Assembly (NCBI RefSeq): GCF_900182585.1
Contig: NZ_FXTM01000001.1
Location: 1-64,000, forward strand
From: Balnearium lithotrophicum
Lineage (GTDB): Bacteria > Aquificota > Aquificia > Desulfurobacteriales > Desulfurobacteriaceae
Direction: 5' to 3'
DNA: 64,000 bases
The notes under the pieces were generated by a model. It was not told where the DNA came from, searched no databases, and saw nothing but the letters and a program-made list of their open reading frames with translations. The position numbers and the translations under genes were made by a program. Each line of letters begins with the position of its first letter. Positions within the stretch are counted from its first letter, which is position 1. Shown in pieces: positions 1 to 9,056 of this stretch.

Positions 1-29
1 AGATTAAGCAAGATGTTGGGAGCTATGAG

Positions 30-54
30 AGAACAAAGAGCTTTTATATAGCTC
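30..54 (-). terminator. Possible weak terminator after the helicase gene
   Basis: Read on the minus strand, GAGCT (54-50) and AGCTC (42-38) can pair around an ATATAAA loop and are followed by TTTGTTCT. It lies about 70 bases past the helicase stop codon. The stem is only five pairs and the T tract is interrupted, so this is a weak candidate. The rest of the left edge (1-121) shows no gene. Confidence 0.2.
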
Positions 55-121
55 AGTTATTTGTTTTGACTAAGTTCTGTCTCTTTAACTTGTGGCTTCT
101 CCTTTTGGTCATATGGATTTT

Positions 122-2293
122 TCAAACAGGCTCAGTTTTAAATATACTTCCTACTTCCATTATATAACTAATGAACCTCTCGTACACAGGATGGGAAGAG
201 AGTGTTTTTGTATTTCCTATCAGGATGAGCTTTCTCCTTGGGCGGGTTATTGCAACGTTCAACCGCCTTAAATCCCTTAAGAACCCTATCTCCCCCTCAT
301 CGTTTGAGCGTACAAATGAAACTACTATTACTTCTTTTTCCCTTCCCTGGAATCCATCAACGGAGTTGACCTCCACCTTAAAATCCCTCTCAATCAGCAT
401 CTGCTTTATGAGCTTGACCTGAGCTGCATAGGGAGTAATTATTCCAATTTCCCTCCTATCGAGTCCCATTCTGTGGAGCTCTAAAGCCACCTCAACGGCA
501 ATCTTTGCCTCCTCGTAGTTCTCGTACGACGTTGAACCTGAAGGCTGAAACTCGTAGGCATTTATTTTGGACGTATCAATGAAACCAATTGGGATTTCGC
601 AAGATAAAACGCTTTCAAACTTTTTTGGTTTGGAGAGATTAAAGTCTGCCAACGTTCTATCCTTTACCTCAGGGGCAGCAATGAGCTTACCCTCGTAGAA
701 CTCCCTGTTTGGAAACTCCATTATTCTTTCGTTCATCCTGTACTGAACCCGAAGCATTGAAGAGAGCTCCGGTTCCCTTTCTATCAGCTTCTCAAAGAGA
801 GTCCTTTCCAACTCTTTGGCCTCTTCGCTAACAACGGTGGGAGGAAGCTGTTTGTGGTCTCCTGCAATGTAGAACCTATCGGCTCTCATTATTGGAATTA
901 ACGTCGAAGGTTCAACCTGTTGGCTTCCCTCATCAATAACAGCAATGTCAAAGTGGAATCCTTCAAGGAGCTCCGATTTAACCATTGAGTTTGTGGAGAT
1001 TACAACATCAGCATCGGAAACAATTTCTCTGAGTATAGAGCTTTCCATTTCCTTTAGTGTTTTTATCCTCATATCAATTTCGTAGTTTGTCAGTATCCAT
1101 TCTGCCATTGACCTCATGACCTTCTTTGGAATTCCCCTGAAGCTCTTTCCCTTTCTTCCAAAGTAAACGATTTCTTCATCGCTCATTCCCCTTCTAAGCT
1201 GTGGAACAGGTTTTGTAAACTTCTCCCTCTTCTCTATGAGTTCCTTTACCTTCTCCCAACCCTCTTTAATCTTCTTGCTCTTTTCGTGCTCCTCGTAGAG
1301 AGCATATATGGAAAATCTCTCCAACTCCTCAAGAACCCTTGCAGGATGGCCAATCCTTACAAGTTTTAACTCAGGATACTTGCTCAGGTTTAAGAGAATG
1401 TTGTCTGCAGCTATGTTTGAGTCTGCAGTGGCCAGTACCTTTTTACCCCTCTTAACAAACTGGACAATTAGCTCCGTTACAGTACTCGTCTTTCCCGTTC
1501 CGGGAGGTCCGTGAATGAGGAAAAAGTCTGAGGAACCTAAAGCCAGACTTACGGCCCTCCTTTGAGTCTCATTTAGCCTTTTATCGACCAAATCAAACTC
1601 GAAAGGTTCTGCCCTTTCTGGTATTTTTAGTCCAAGAATGATGTTTCTCAGCTCCCTCTGCCTTCCAACTGCGTGGCGGAGCTCCTCTAAATTCTCCTCC
1701 ATCCTCTTAAACGTAACGTCGTTTACGTAAAGGTCTATCCTTACTCCCTTTTTATAGACCCAGTTAGGAGGTCTATTGTCAAAGGCAACAGTTATCGTCT
1801 TTTCAGTTATTCTCACAACGGTTCCCAAAAGGTCACTCTTAAGGGGATTTCCCTTACTTATCAGGACTATATCTCCCGTTGAAATCTCTGTCTCTATCGG
1901 TTTTTCCCTCCAGAACCTCACAAGGTGAAGGTGGAACTTTGTTCCGGCCTTTGTTCCCTTTAAGTCCAAAACGGCCCTTCCCAAGAGCTCCCTCTCCCTT
2001 CCAGAGAGCTTCCTTATCTCCTCCTCCTGTGCCTCTATCTCTGCTAACCTTTCAAGGTCTATCAGGTACTTAAACTTCTCCACGTAGCGATGTACTGTAC
2101 ATATTTCAACTTCCTCCTCCTTAGAGGGGATGAACTCCTCAAAAAGCTTACACAGACTCTCATCCTTCAAGTAGATAAGCGTTTTCCCGTTTGCAGTGCA
2201 GGTTTCTCTAACATCCCCCTTCTTAAGTCCAAACTTCTTTAGTTCCCTCTGTAATCTCTTACCCTCAAAAATTCCATCTATCAGAATTGGCAA
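122..2293 (-). CDS. Superfamily 1 DNA/RNA helicase (IGHMBP2/Upf1-like)
   Basis: A 723-aa P-loop helicase expected to unwind nucleic acid using ATP. The Walker A motif GPPGTGKTS lies near residue 262, the DEGSQ motif II near 451, GDHKQLPPT (motif III) near 482, and a motif VI region RRLNVAITRPRR near 676. An N-terminal region of about 200 residues precedes the core, as in IGHMBP2-type helicases. The start is TTG, with GGAGTGA seven bases upstream. It diverges from murC across a 73-base gap and looks monocistronic. Membership of the SF1B Upf1-like group is clear from the motifs; the biological substrate is not. Confidence 0.9.
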   Translation of the reverse strand: MPILIDGIFEGKRLQRELKKFGLKKGDVRETCTANGKTLIYLKDESLCKLFEEFIPSKEEEVEICTVHRYVEKFKYLIDLERLAEIEAQEEEIRKLSGRERELLGRAVLDLKGTKAGTKFHLHLVRFWREKPIETEISTGDIVLISKGNPLKSDLLGTVVRITEKTITVAFDNRPPNWVYKKGVRIDLYVNDVTFKRMEENLEELRHAVGRQRELRNIILGLKIPERAEPFEFDLVDKRLNETQRRAVSLALGSSDFFLIHGPPGTGKTSTVTELIVQFVKRGKKVLATADSNIAADNILLNLSKYPELKLVRIGHPARVLEELERFSIYALYEEHEKSKKIKEGWEKVKELIEKREKFTKPVPQLRRGMSDEEIVYFGRKGKSFRGIPKKVMRSMAEWILTNYEIDMRIKTLKEMESSILREIVSDADVVISTNSMVKSELLEGFHFDIAVIDEGSQQVEPSTLIPIMRADRFYIAGDHKQLPPTVVSEEAKELERTLFEKLIEREPELSSMLRVQYRMNERIMEFPNREFYEGKLIAAPEVKDRTLADFNLSKPKKFESVLSCEIPIGFIDTSKINAYEFQPSGSTSYENYEEAKIAVEVALELHRMGLDRREIGIITPYAAQVKLIKQMLIERDFKVEVNSVDGFQGREKEVIVVSFVRSNDEGEIGFLRDLRRLNVAITRPRRKLILIGNTKTLSSHPVYERFISYIMEVGSIFKTEPV

Positions 2294-2308
2294 CTTTTCA
2301 CTCCAAAT

Positions 2309-2337
2309 TTGAAATTTTCACTTTACGAATTTAAACT
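2309..2337 (+). promoter_or_regulatory. Sigma70-type promoter for murC-polA
   Basis: TTGAAA (2309-2314) and TAAACT (2332-2337) are separated by 17 bases. They sit in the divergent gap and would start transcription near 2344, just before the AAAGGAGGG ribosome site (2354-2362) of murC. Predicted by consensus only. Confidence 0.55.
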
Positions 2338-2366
2338 TTTGTAGAGTTTGGGCAAAGGAGGGAGTT

Positions 2367-3722
2367 TTGGTCATTCACATTGTAGGAATTGGCGGAATTG
2401 GAATGTCTGGAATTGCTCTCGTTCTAAAGTCAGAAGGGTATTCTGTTCAGGGTTCAGACATCAGAAGGAGCTCCATGGTGGACAAACTTGAGGAGAGTGG
2501 TATTAGGGTTTTTATAGGGCACAAAAAGGAAAATGTAATGGGTGCTGACATTGTCATTCACTCATCTGCCGTCAAAGAGGATAACCCCGAAATAGTTGCA
2601 GCGAGGGAGATGGGGATTCCCATTATTCCGAGGGCTGACGTCCTATCGGATTTAATGAAGCTGAAGGAGGGAATAGCCGTTGCCGGAACGCACGGAAAGA
2701 CTACAACAAGTTCTATGGTTTCAAAAATACTCTACGGTGCAGGACTAAAGCCGACAATTTTGGTTGGAGGAAAGCTCTCGTTTTTAGGAGGAGTAAATGC
2801 CCTGAAGGGAGAGGGAAACTGGATAGTTGCAGAGGCCGATGAGAGCGATGGAACGTTTTTGAGGTTAAATCCTACCTTTTCAGTAGTTACAAACATAGAT
2901 GCTGACCACTTAGACCACTACGGAAGTTTTGAAAACCTAAAGAGGGCCTTTTTAGATTTTGCAAACAGGGTTTCTTTCTACGGAAGGGTTTTTTTGTGTA
3001 CTGAGTGTCAGAACGTTAGGGAAATCGTTCCAAAGATTTACAAGAGAAAGGCAACTTACGGATTCAAGAATGCGGATTTCACAGCTGAAAACTTAACGTT
3101 TTTAAAGCTTGGAAGTCTTTTTGATGTGAAGTACAAGGGTGAAAAACTTGGAAGAGTTAAGCTCAACGTTCCTGGGAAACACAACGTTTTAAACGCATTG
3201 GGAGCTCTATCCGTTTCTTTAGAGGTAGGAGTTCCCTTTAGTGAGATTTCTGAAAACTTGGAGGAGTTTAGAAATGCAAGCAGGAGAATGGAACTCAAGG
3301 GAACTGTAGGAGGTGTTACGTTCATCGACGATTACGGCCACCACCCTACGGAGATTGAAGCATCCTACGAGGCTCTTAAAAACTCCTTTCCAGACAGGAG
3401 ATTGGTCGTCCTATTTCAGCCCCATAGGTACACGAGAACCGCTCTCCTGTGGAACGAATTTGTAAAAGTTTTAAGGGAAATAGACAACCTCTACATTTGC
3501 GATATATATTCTGCCGGTGAAGTTCCTATTCCAGACGTTTCCGCTGAAAAGTTAGCAAGGGAGTGTGGAGCTCTCTACTGTGGAAGTCTCGAGGATGCCT
3601 GTAGAACCCTGAGGAGGGAGCTAAAGCCCGGAGATGTGTTCTTATCCCTTGGTGCAGGTAGCGTAACGAATGCCTTTGAACTAATCACAGGAGAGGTTAA
3701 TGGAGAGAGTCTTTCTGTTTGA
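2367..3722 (+). CDS. murC: UDP-N-acetylmuramate--L-alanine ligase
   Basis: MurC adds the first amino acid of the peptidoglycan stem peptide to UDP-MurNAc in the cytoplasm, using ATP. The 451-aa length is normal. The N-terminal Rossmann-like domain starts HIVGIGGIGMSG. The ATP loop GTHGKTTTSSM is near residue 108, the central domain has VTNIDADHLDHY, and the C-terminal Mur ligase domain carries the DDYGHHPTEI motif. The start is TTG behind AAAGGAGGG. Its end overlaps the polA start by 23 bases, so the two are co-transcribed. No other mur gene lies nearby, so it is separated from any dcw cluster. Confidence 0.97.
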   Translation: MVIHIVGIGGIGMSGIALVLKSEGYSVQGSDIRRSSMVDKLEESGIRVFIGHKKENVMGADIVIHSSAVKEDNPEIVAAREMGIPIIPRADVLSDLMKLKEGIAVAGTHGKTTTSSMVSKILYGAGLKPTILVGGKLSFLGGVNALKGEGNWIVAEADESDGTFLRLNPTFSVVTNIDADHLDHYGSFENLKRAFLDFANRVSFYGRVFLCTECQNVREIVPKIYKRKATYGFKNADFTAENLTFLKLGSLFDVKYKGEKLGRVKLNVPGKHNVLNALGALSVSLEVGVPFSEISENLEEFRNASRRMELKGTVGGVTFIDDYGHHPTEIEASYEALKNSFPDRRLVVLFQPHRYTRTALLWNEFVKVLREIDNLYICDIYSAGEVPIPDVSAEKLARECGALYCGSLEDACRTLRRELKPGDVFLSLGAGSVTNAFELITGEVNGESLSV

Positions 3723-6210
3723 TGGGAGCAGTCTTGCATACAGGGCTTACTATGCCCTTAAAAATAAGGGATTTAAAACGACTAAGGGATTCCCTACAAC
3801 GGCGGTTTACGGGTTCATAAGGATATTTTTAAAGCTCCTGAAAGACTACAAACCTGAGTATTTGGCAGTTGTCTTCGATGCCGGAAAGAGAACATTTAGA
3901 ACAAAACTGATGAAAAGTTACAAGGCTAACAGGAAGCCAACTCCGGATGAGTTTAAAGTTCAGCTTCCATACATAAAGAGATTTTTAGAGTGTCTGGGAG
4001 TAAGGGTTTTAGAAAAGGAGGGTTACGAGGCTGACGACATTATAGGTACTCTTTCAAAAAAGTTTTCAAAGGAGGGAGCTCAGGTAGTAATTGTTACTCC
4101 AGACAAGGATATGAGGCAGTTGATAGATGAGAACACCGTTGTAGTAGCAATATCCAACAAAACTGGTAAATCAAAAACTTACGACCTCAAAACATTCAAG
4201 GAGGAGTACGGTATAGAGCCTGAGCAGATTCCCGATGTTTTTGGACTTTCTGGAGACACTATAGACAACATTCCAGGAGTTCCAGGAATCGGTGAGAAAA
4301 CAGCCCTTGACCTCATCAGGAAATTCGGCTCCCTTGAGAACATTTATCAAAATTTAGATAAATTGACTCCAAAGAGGAGGGAGCTCCTTGAGAAGTTCAA
4401 GGAGCAGGCATTTTTAAGCAGGGAACTTGCAAGAATAAAGACAGACGTTCCTTTAGACGTCACTATTAAAGACCTTAAATTGGAAAAGCCAAACGGAGAC
4501 TGTTTGAGGGAGCTCTTATCAGAGCTTGAAATGAGGAGCGTTGCAGTTGAACTTAAAAAGCTCTTTCCAGACCTTGACTTTGGAAAAGAGATTGAGAGAG
4601 GGAGGGAGCTCTCGGAAGAGGAGTTGGAAAGGTACTTATCAGTTGGAGATCTCTTTACCAGACCTTCAGTTACGGTAGTTCCAATTGATGGGAAATTCCT
4701 AATTTCTACCCCTAAGGGTTTTTTAAAAGTTGATAGAGAAAAAGCCCTTGAAATTGTAAAAAAGTCTGGGAAAATCTTTACCTACAACTTGAAGGAGCTC
4801 TACCACAGTTTAGGGGAAGAAATCTCTAAAAGGGATGTTGAAGACCTTTCTCTTCTATACTACTTAAAGAATCCACTTTTGAAAAACTACACACCTGAAA
4901 CCCTTCTTAAGGAGTTCTTGGAAAGTGTAGACCTTTCGCCGATTGAGGACTATATCCACTATACCTTTAACCTATTTGAAAAGCTCAACAGCGAGGTGAA
5001 AAAAAAGGGACTATCTGAAATTTATAAAAAGATGGAACTTCCCCTGTCCTACGTCCTTTACAAAATGGAAAAGAGGGGAGTCCTCTTTGATGTCAGTTAC
5101 TTGGAAAACCTTGGAGGTGAAATAGTTGATGAGACGGAGAGTTTAAAGGAGAAAATTTACGAAGAGGCCGGAGAGGTTTTTAATATAAACTCCCCGAAAC
5201 AGCTTTCCTACGTCCTATTTGAAAAATTGAAATTAAAGCCCCTTAAGAAGACAAAGTCTGGTTACTCAACGGACGTTGAAACCCTGACGACTTTAGCCCT
5301 TGAAGGAAGCAGAATAGCTGAGTATCTACTTGAATATAGGAAATTAACAAAGCTCTACGGAACTTTTGTTAAGGGAATACTCAAGCACGTTGGAGAGGAT
5401 GGAAGGGTTCACGGGAAGTTTCTCCAAACGGCAACGGCAACGGGAAGGCTCTCTTCCGTAGAACCTAACCTTCAGAACCTTCCGGCTTTCGATGAGTTTT
5501 CAAAGAAAGTGAGACAGGCCGTAACGTCTTCGGAAGGTTATACCCTTGTTTGGGCAGACTACTCTCAAATAGAGCTCAGAATTCTTGCTCACCTCTCCGG
5601 AGATGAAAAATTGATAGAGGCTTTTAGAACGGGAAGGGACATACATACAGAAACGGCAAGGTACCTTTTTGGAAAGGAAGAGATAGGCGAAGGAGAGAGG
5701 AGGATAGCGAAAACCGTTAACTTTGGAATCATCTACGGCATGAGTCCCCATGGCCTTTCTGAGAGGTTGGGAATACCAATAAAGGAGGCCGAAGAGTACA
5801 TAGAGAACTACTTCAACCAGTTCCCAAGGGTAAAGGAGTACATAGAGAGGACTCTGAAGGAAGCCTACGAGAAAGGTTACGTGAGGACACTTTTTGGAAG
5901 AATTAGACCCCTTCCAGAGTTAAAGGACAGGAGCTACCAGGTAAGGAGCTTTGGAGAGAGAGCTGCCGTAAATGCAATAATTCAGGGGACTGCGGCTGAC
6001 ATAATGAAGCTGGCTATGGTGGAACTTTACAGGAAATTGGAGGAAGAGGACAGTTACTTAATTTTACAGGTTCACGACGAAGTTGTGATTGAGGTTCCCG
6101 AGGAAAAAAAGGATAAGGTAGTTCAATTGGTAAAGGAAACTATGGAAAACTGTATAAATCTATCAGTTCCCCTCACGGCAAAGGTAGAATCTGGAAAGAG
6201 GTGGAGCTAA
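3700..6210 (+). CDS. polA: DNA polymerase I
   Basis: An 836-aa family A polymerase for repair and Okazaki-fragment processing. Residues 1 to about 290 form a complete 5'-3' nuclease domain (LFDGSSLAYRAYYAL, EADDIIGTL, TPDKDMRQL, SGDTIDNIPGVPGIGEKTA). The middle region, where a 3'-5' exonuclease should lie, lacks the usual DxE motif: the equivalent stretch reads VVPIDGKFL. Proofreading is therefore probably lost, as in Taq polymerase. The polymerase domain carries motif A (WADYSQIELR, near 616), the O-helix (RRIAKTVNFGIIYG, near 668) and motif C (VHDEV, near 790). The start is an ATG inside the 3' end of murC. Confidence 0.97.
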   Translation: MERVFLFDGSSLAYRAYYALKNKGFKTTKGFPTTAVYGFIRIFLKLLKDYKPEYLAVVFDAGKRTFRTKLMKSYKANRKPTPDEFKVQLPYIKRFLECLGVRVLEKEGYEADDIIGTLSKKFSKEGAQVVIVTPDKDMRQLIDENTVVVAISNKTGKSKTYDLKTFKEEYGIEPEQIPDVFGLSGDTIDNIPGVPGIGEKTALDLIRKFGSLENIYQNLDKLTPKRRELLEKFKEQAFLSRELARIKTDVPLDVTIKDLKLEKPNGDCLRELLSELEMRSVAVELKKLFPDLDFGKEIERGRELSEEELERYLSVGDLFTRPSVTVVPIDGKFLISTPKGFLKVDREKALEIVKKSGKIFTYNLKELYHSLGEEISKRDVEDLSLLYYLKNPLLKNYTPETLLKEFLESVDLSPIEDYIHYTFNLFEKLNSEVKKKGLSEIYKKMELPLSYVLYKMEKRGVLFDVSYLENLGGEIVDETESLKEKIYEEAGEVFNINSPKQLSYVLFEKLKLKPLKKTKSGYSTDVETLTTLALEGSRIAEYLLEYRKLTKLYGTFVKGILKHVGEDGRVHGKFLQTATATGRLSSVEPNLQNLPAFDEFSKKVRQAVTSSEGYTLVWADYSQIELRILAHLSGDEKLIEAFRTGRDIHTETARYLFGKEEIGEGERRIAKTVNFGIIYGMSPHGLSERLGIPIKEAEEYIENYFNQFPRVKEYIERTLKEAYEKGYVRTLFGRIRPLPELKDRSYQVRSFGERAAVNAIIQGTAADIMKLAMVELYRKLEEEDSYLILQVHDEVVIEVPEEKKDKVVQLVKETMENCINLSVPLTAKVESGKRWS

Positions 6211-6340
6211 ATCGATAGCAAAGAAACTGTATAAACATTTGCTCCATGTCTACATAGCAGAAAAGGGAAAAAAGGGTGATAGTTTTCTAGCTTTGAAAAT
6301 AGATATTTTTCACTTTTCCAGAAAAAATCAAAGCAATACT

Positions 6341-6373
6341 AAATTGTAATTTAAGGTAATTTTGTTACAATTT
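6341..6373. repeat. 9-bp inverted repeat before the lipoprotein gene
   Basis: AAATTGTAA (6341-6349) and TTACAATTT (6365-6373) are perfect inverted copies separated by 15 bases. The right arm runs into a T tract and ends eight bases before the ATG at 6381. It could be an operator, or a weak AU-rich hairpin closing polA transcription. The remainder of the 6211-6380 gap is AT-rich with nothing else I can assign. Confidence 0.4.
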
Positions 6374-6380
6374 TTTTGCA

Positions 6381-6863
6381 ATGAATATTAGAAAGTTATT
6401 TATAAATTTATTGTTATTAACAATCTTAGTGGATTCCTGTTTATTGAAAGAGGAAGTCTTTGTTATAACATTCAATTCAGCTCTCACCATTCCTTTTAAA
6501 ATTGCAGAAGTTTTTGGGAAATTTGAAAGTACTGATTTTAGTATTAAGATTGATATTGTAAATAAGAAAGATTTTATAAAGTTTCTCAATCTGAGTAAGT
6601 ACTCTGTAGTTATTGCAGATAAGGATACTGCCAATAAATTGGTAGAATTACTACCAAATTGGTATAGAATTTGTAAAGTTGCTGAAGGAAAAAATGATAC
6701 TTATTATTTACTTGCAAAGAAAAAATTTATTCTTAATAAAAAGGAATTTTCCTATTTGATAAAATCATGGAATTTTGGAGTAGATGAATTAAAGGACCCT
6801 GCAGTTCTTAAAATGATGGAGATTAAGGATTTGAACTTAAAGTTTTTTCATTGTAAAGGTTAA
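6381..6863 (+). CDS. Putative periplasmic lipoprotein, partner of the downstream sensor
   Basis: I do not recognise a named family in this 160-aa protein. It has a short basic N-terminus, a hydrophobic stretch, then VDSC (Cys about residue 20). This resembles a lipobox, although Asp at -2 is atypical and could favour inner-membrane retention. The remainder has alternating strands and helices that could be a small periplasmic solute-binding-like fold, for example SALTIPFKIAEVF and KYSVVIADKDTA. No Shine-Dalgarno sequence is visible. The gene ends 7 bases before the HD-GYP/GGDEF sensor, so it may encode an external input subunit. Both genes are more AT-rich than their neighbours. Confidence 0.6.
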   Translation: MNIRKLFINLLLLTILVDSCLLKEEVFVITFNSALTIPFKIAEVFGKFESTDFSIKIDIVNKKDFIKFLNLSKYSVVIADKDTANKLVELLPNWYRICKVAEGKNDTYYLLAKKKFILNKKEFSYLIKSWNFGVDELKDPAVLKMMEIKDLNLKFFHCKG

Positions 6864-6870
6864 CTATATT

Positions 6871-8985
6871 ATGAAATTGGATAAATACTGGCTACTAACG
6901 ATAATAAGCATTCTTGAGTTCATTTTACTACCGATTTTATCCTATTTCGTCACAAAGAAATCATTTGAGGGGCACATCCTTAATACCTTAATTGGAAGTG
7001 CCGAAAGTTATGTTGAAGTTTCAGCAGTTTCTGTTGGTTCAAAAAAGAGAGTTAACGAACTTATAGGTATTCTTGAGAGAGCTCCCTACATAGAAAAAGT
7101 TTATCTTAAACAACCTCCTTCTTTGGAAGGGGAATTTCTTATAAAAAAGAACTTAATTTTCCCCGATGGAAAAAAGGAAATATACATAGCCTTAGATAAA
7201 AACTTTATTGAAAGTAAATCTCAATTAATAGCTTTGAAAACATCTTTATTACTACTTTTAATCATAGTTCCTGGTAATATTGTAATCTTATACTTTATTC
7301 AAAAGTTATACTTAAAACCTTTAGATAGAATAAGACAGGACATAAAAAAAATTTCCAAAGGTCAGTTAAATAAACTTCCATACTCAAAGAATAACGATGA
7401 ATTTGACCGTATTAGAATCAGTATTAATAATATGATTGAGAAAATTGAGCAAAAGAATATAAAAGAGGAGATAATATCTCAATTCATACATTTGTTAACA
7501 ATAGGCAAGGGATTTAACGGAGAGTTCGTATCGTTAATTAAAAAGGTTCTTTCAATGGCTGGGTGTGATGGAGCTATTATAGGAATAAAAGATTTTGATG
7601 ATTCAAATCAAGTAAGCTTGAGATTGATTATTACAAGTGAAGGGTCAAAAGTTTTTAGAAAAAAAGTAGACGATTTGGAAGGTATAGAACCTCTTCTTCT
7701 TGAAGCAAACAGAGAAATAGAAACAGATAAAGAAAATATTTTATCATCTTTTGAAAGGGAAATAGGAATAAAACATGTCTTTGCCATACCACTATCATCT
7801 TTTTCTGAAATTTTAGGCTTTACCATTTTCTTTAAGAAGTCAAAAGAACCTTTATCTGAGGAAAATAAAAATTTTTTAAGAAACATTTCTCGTTCTATAG
7901 CTATATCTACCCAAATTAGAAAGTTAATTTATAACTTAGAGAGAAAACTCCAAGAGGAAAAAGAACTAACCAAGGGAATTGTTGAGAGCTTTGTACGAGG
8001 AATTGAAATAAGGGACGCCTATACAAGAGGACATTCAGAGAGAGTTGCTTACTACTCAAAGAGAATAGCAGAAGAGTTGGGACTTACTCCAAAAGAGGTA
8101 GAAGCTACGTATATAGCGGGACTTTTACACGACATTGGAAAAATAGGAATACCGGACAGTATACTTTTAAAACCTTCAAAGTTAACAGATGAAGAGTACG
8201 AAATTATCAAAATCCATCCGGAGTTAAGCTATGAATTACTTAAGCATATAGAGCCCTTAAAGGATTCGCTTCCCGGTATTAGATATCACCATGAAAGGTG
8301 GAATGGTTCCGGATATCCTGAAGGGCTTAAAGAAAACAAGATACCCATTCAAGCGAGAATTCTAGCTATTGCAGACTCTTTTGATGCTATGACAAGCAAC
8401 AGAATATACAGAAAAGGAATGGAGAAGAGAGAGGCCTTAAAAGAAATTTCTTCAAAAGCTGGGAAATTCTACGACCCCGATGTTGTAAACGTTGCTTTAA
8501 GGGTTTTCATGTACGAGACCCCTCCTGTCACTTCAGAGGAGTATTACCTGTCCTCGGAACTTTTCAAAACTTTAGAGGAAAGAAGACTCGACTACTTTTT
8601 AAGGGACCATTTAACCGGAGTATTTAGTAGAACCGCTTTAGAGTTTGCATTCTCTGTTGCAAGGGAAAGGTTTCCTCATCTGTTTGCCTTTACAGTAGAT
8701 ATTAGAAAGTTAAGAGAAATTAACATCAAAGAGGGTTGGAAAAGAGGAGATTACATTCTTAAAAAGACGGTAGAGCTGCTGAACTCTGAACTTCAGAATG
8801 CTGTTATTGTGAGATACTCAGGAGACAATTTCCTTGTATTTACAAATAAATTTGATTCACTCGATAGTGTAATAAGGAAGTTGGAAGCCGAACTTCAAGT
8901 AGAACTTACCTATAACGTCCTAACCCAGATAAATGATATTGAGCAGTTAAAGAAGGAGTTAACTAAGCTGGAGTTTGAAACCTAA
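6871..8985 (+). CDS. Membrane sensor with HAMP, GAF-like, HD-GYP and degenerate GGDEF domains
   Basis: A 704-aa signalling protein. Two membrane segments (about 8-28 and 112-132) flank a periplasmic region of about 80 residues. They are followed by a HAMP-like linker ([18 protein letters not shown]), a GAF-like region (about 195-350) and an HD-GYP domain. The HD-GYP residues are present: HDIGK near 420 and [13 protein letters not shown] near 475. This predicts cyclic-di-GMP phosphodiesterase activity. A C-terminal GGDEF-like domain (about 585-690) has YSGDNF in place of GGDEF, so cyclase activity is doubtful and it may act as a GTP- or ligand-sensing regulatory domain. HD-GYP before GGDEF is a less common order. 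It follows the lipoprotein-like gene closely. Confidence 0.88.
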   Translation: MKLDKYWLLTIISILEFILLPILSYFVTKKSFEGHILNTLIGSAESYVEVSAVSVGSKKRVNELIGILERAPYIEKVYLKQPPSLEGEFLIKKNLIFPDGKKEIYIALDKNFIESKSQLIALKTSLLLLLIIVPGNIVILYFIQKLYLKPLDRIRQDIKKISKGQLNKLPYSKNNDEFDRIRISINNMIEKIEQKNIKEEIISQFIHLLTIGKGFNGEFVSLIKKVLSMAGCDGAIIGIKDFDDSNQVSLRLIITSEGSKVFRKKVDDLEGIEPLLLEANREIETDKENILSSFEREIGIKHVFAIPLSSFSEILGFTIFFKKSKEPLSEENKNFLRNISRSIAISTQIRKLIYNLERKLQEEKELTKGIVESFVRGIEIRDAYTRGHSERVAYYSKRIAEELGLTPKEVEATYIAGLLHDIGKIGIPDSILLKPSKLTDEEYEIIKIHPELSYELLKHIEPLKDSLPGIRYHHERWNGSGYPEGLKENKIPIQARILAIADSFDAMTSNRIYRKGMEKREALKEISSKAGKFYDPDVVNVALRVFMYETPPVTSEEYYLSSELFKTLEERRLDYFLRDHLTGVFSRTALEFAFSVARERFPHLFAFTVDIRKLREINIKEGWKRGDYILKKTVELLNSELQNAVIVRYSGDNFLVFTNKFDSLDSVIRKLEAELQVELTYNVLTQINDIEQLKKELTKLEFET

Positions 8986-8996
8986 TATTTCTCTTA

Positions 8997-9029
8997 TGTA
9001 AAAATTCTGTAAAAATTTTGTTAAAATTT
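8997..9029 (+). repeat. Three tandem 11-bp repeats upstream of sucC
   Basis: TGTAAAAATTC (8997-9007), TGTAAAAATTT (9008-9018) and TGTTAAAATTT (9019-9029) lie head to tail with no gap. They sit 28 bases before the sucC start codon. The period is close to one helical turn, so the repeats would lie on one DNA face. They may be operator half-sites, a phased A-tract promoter element, or both. Confidence 0.5.
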
Positions 9030-9056
9030 TTCCAACTTACGTGGCGGGAGGATAGG

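Noticed and set aside
1-121. A 19-codon minus-strand frame (MTKRRSHKLKRQN...) after the helicase stop
   Set aside because: It is too short, has no ribosome site and shows no features beyond basic residues.
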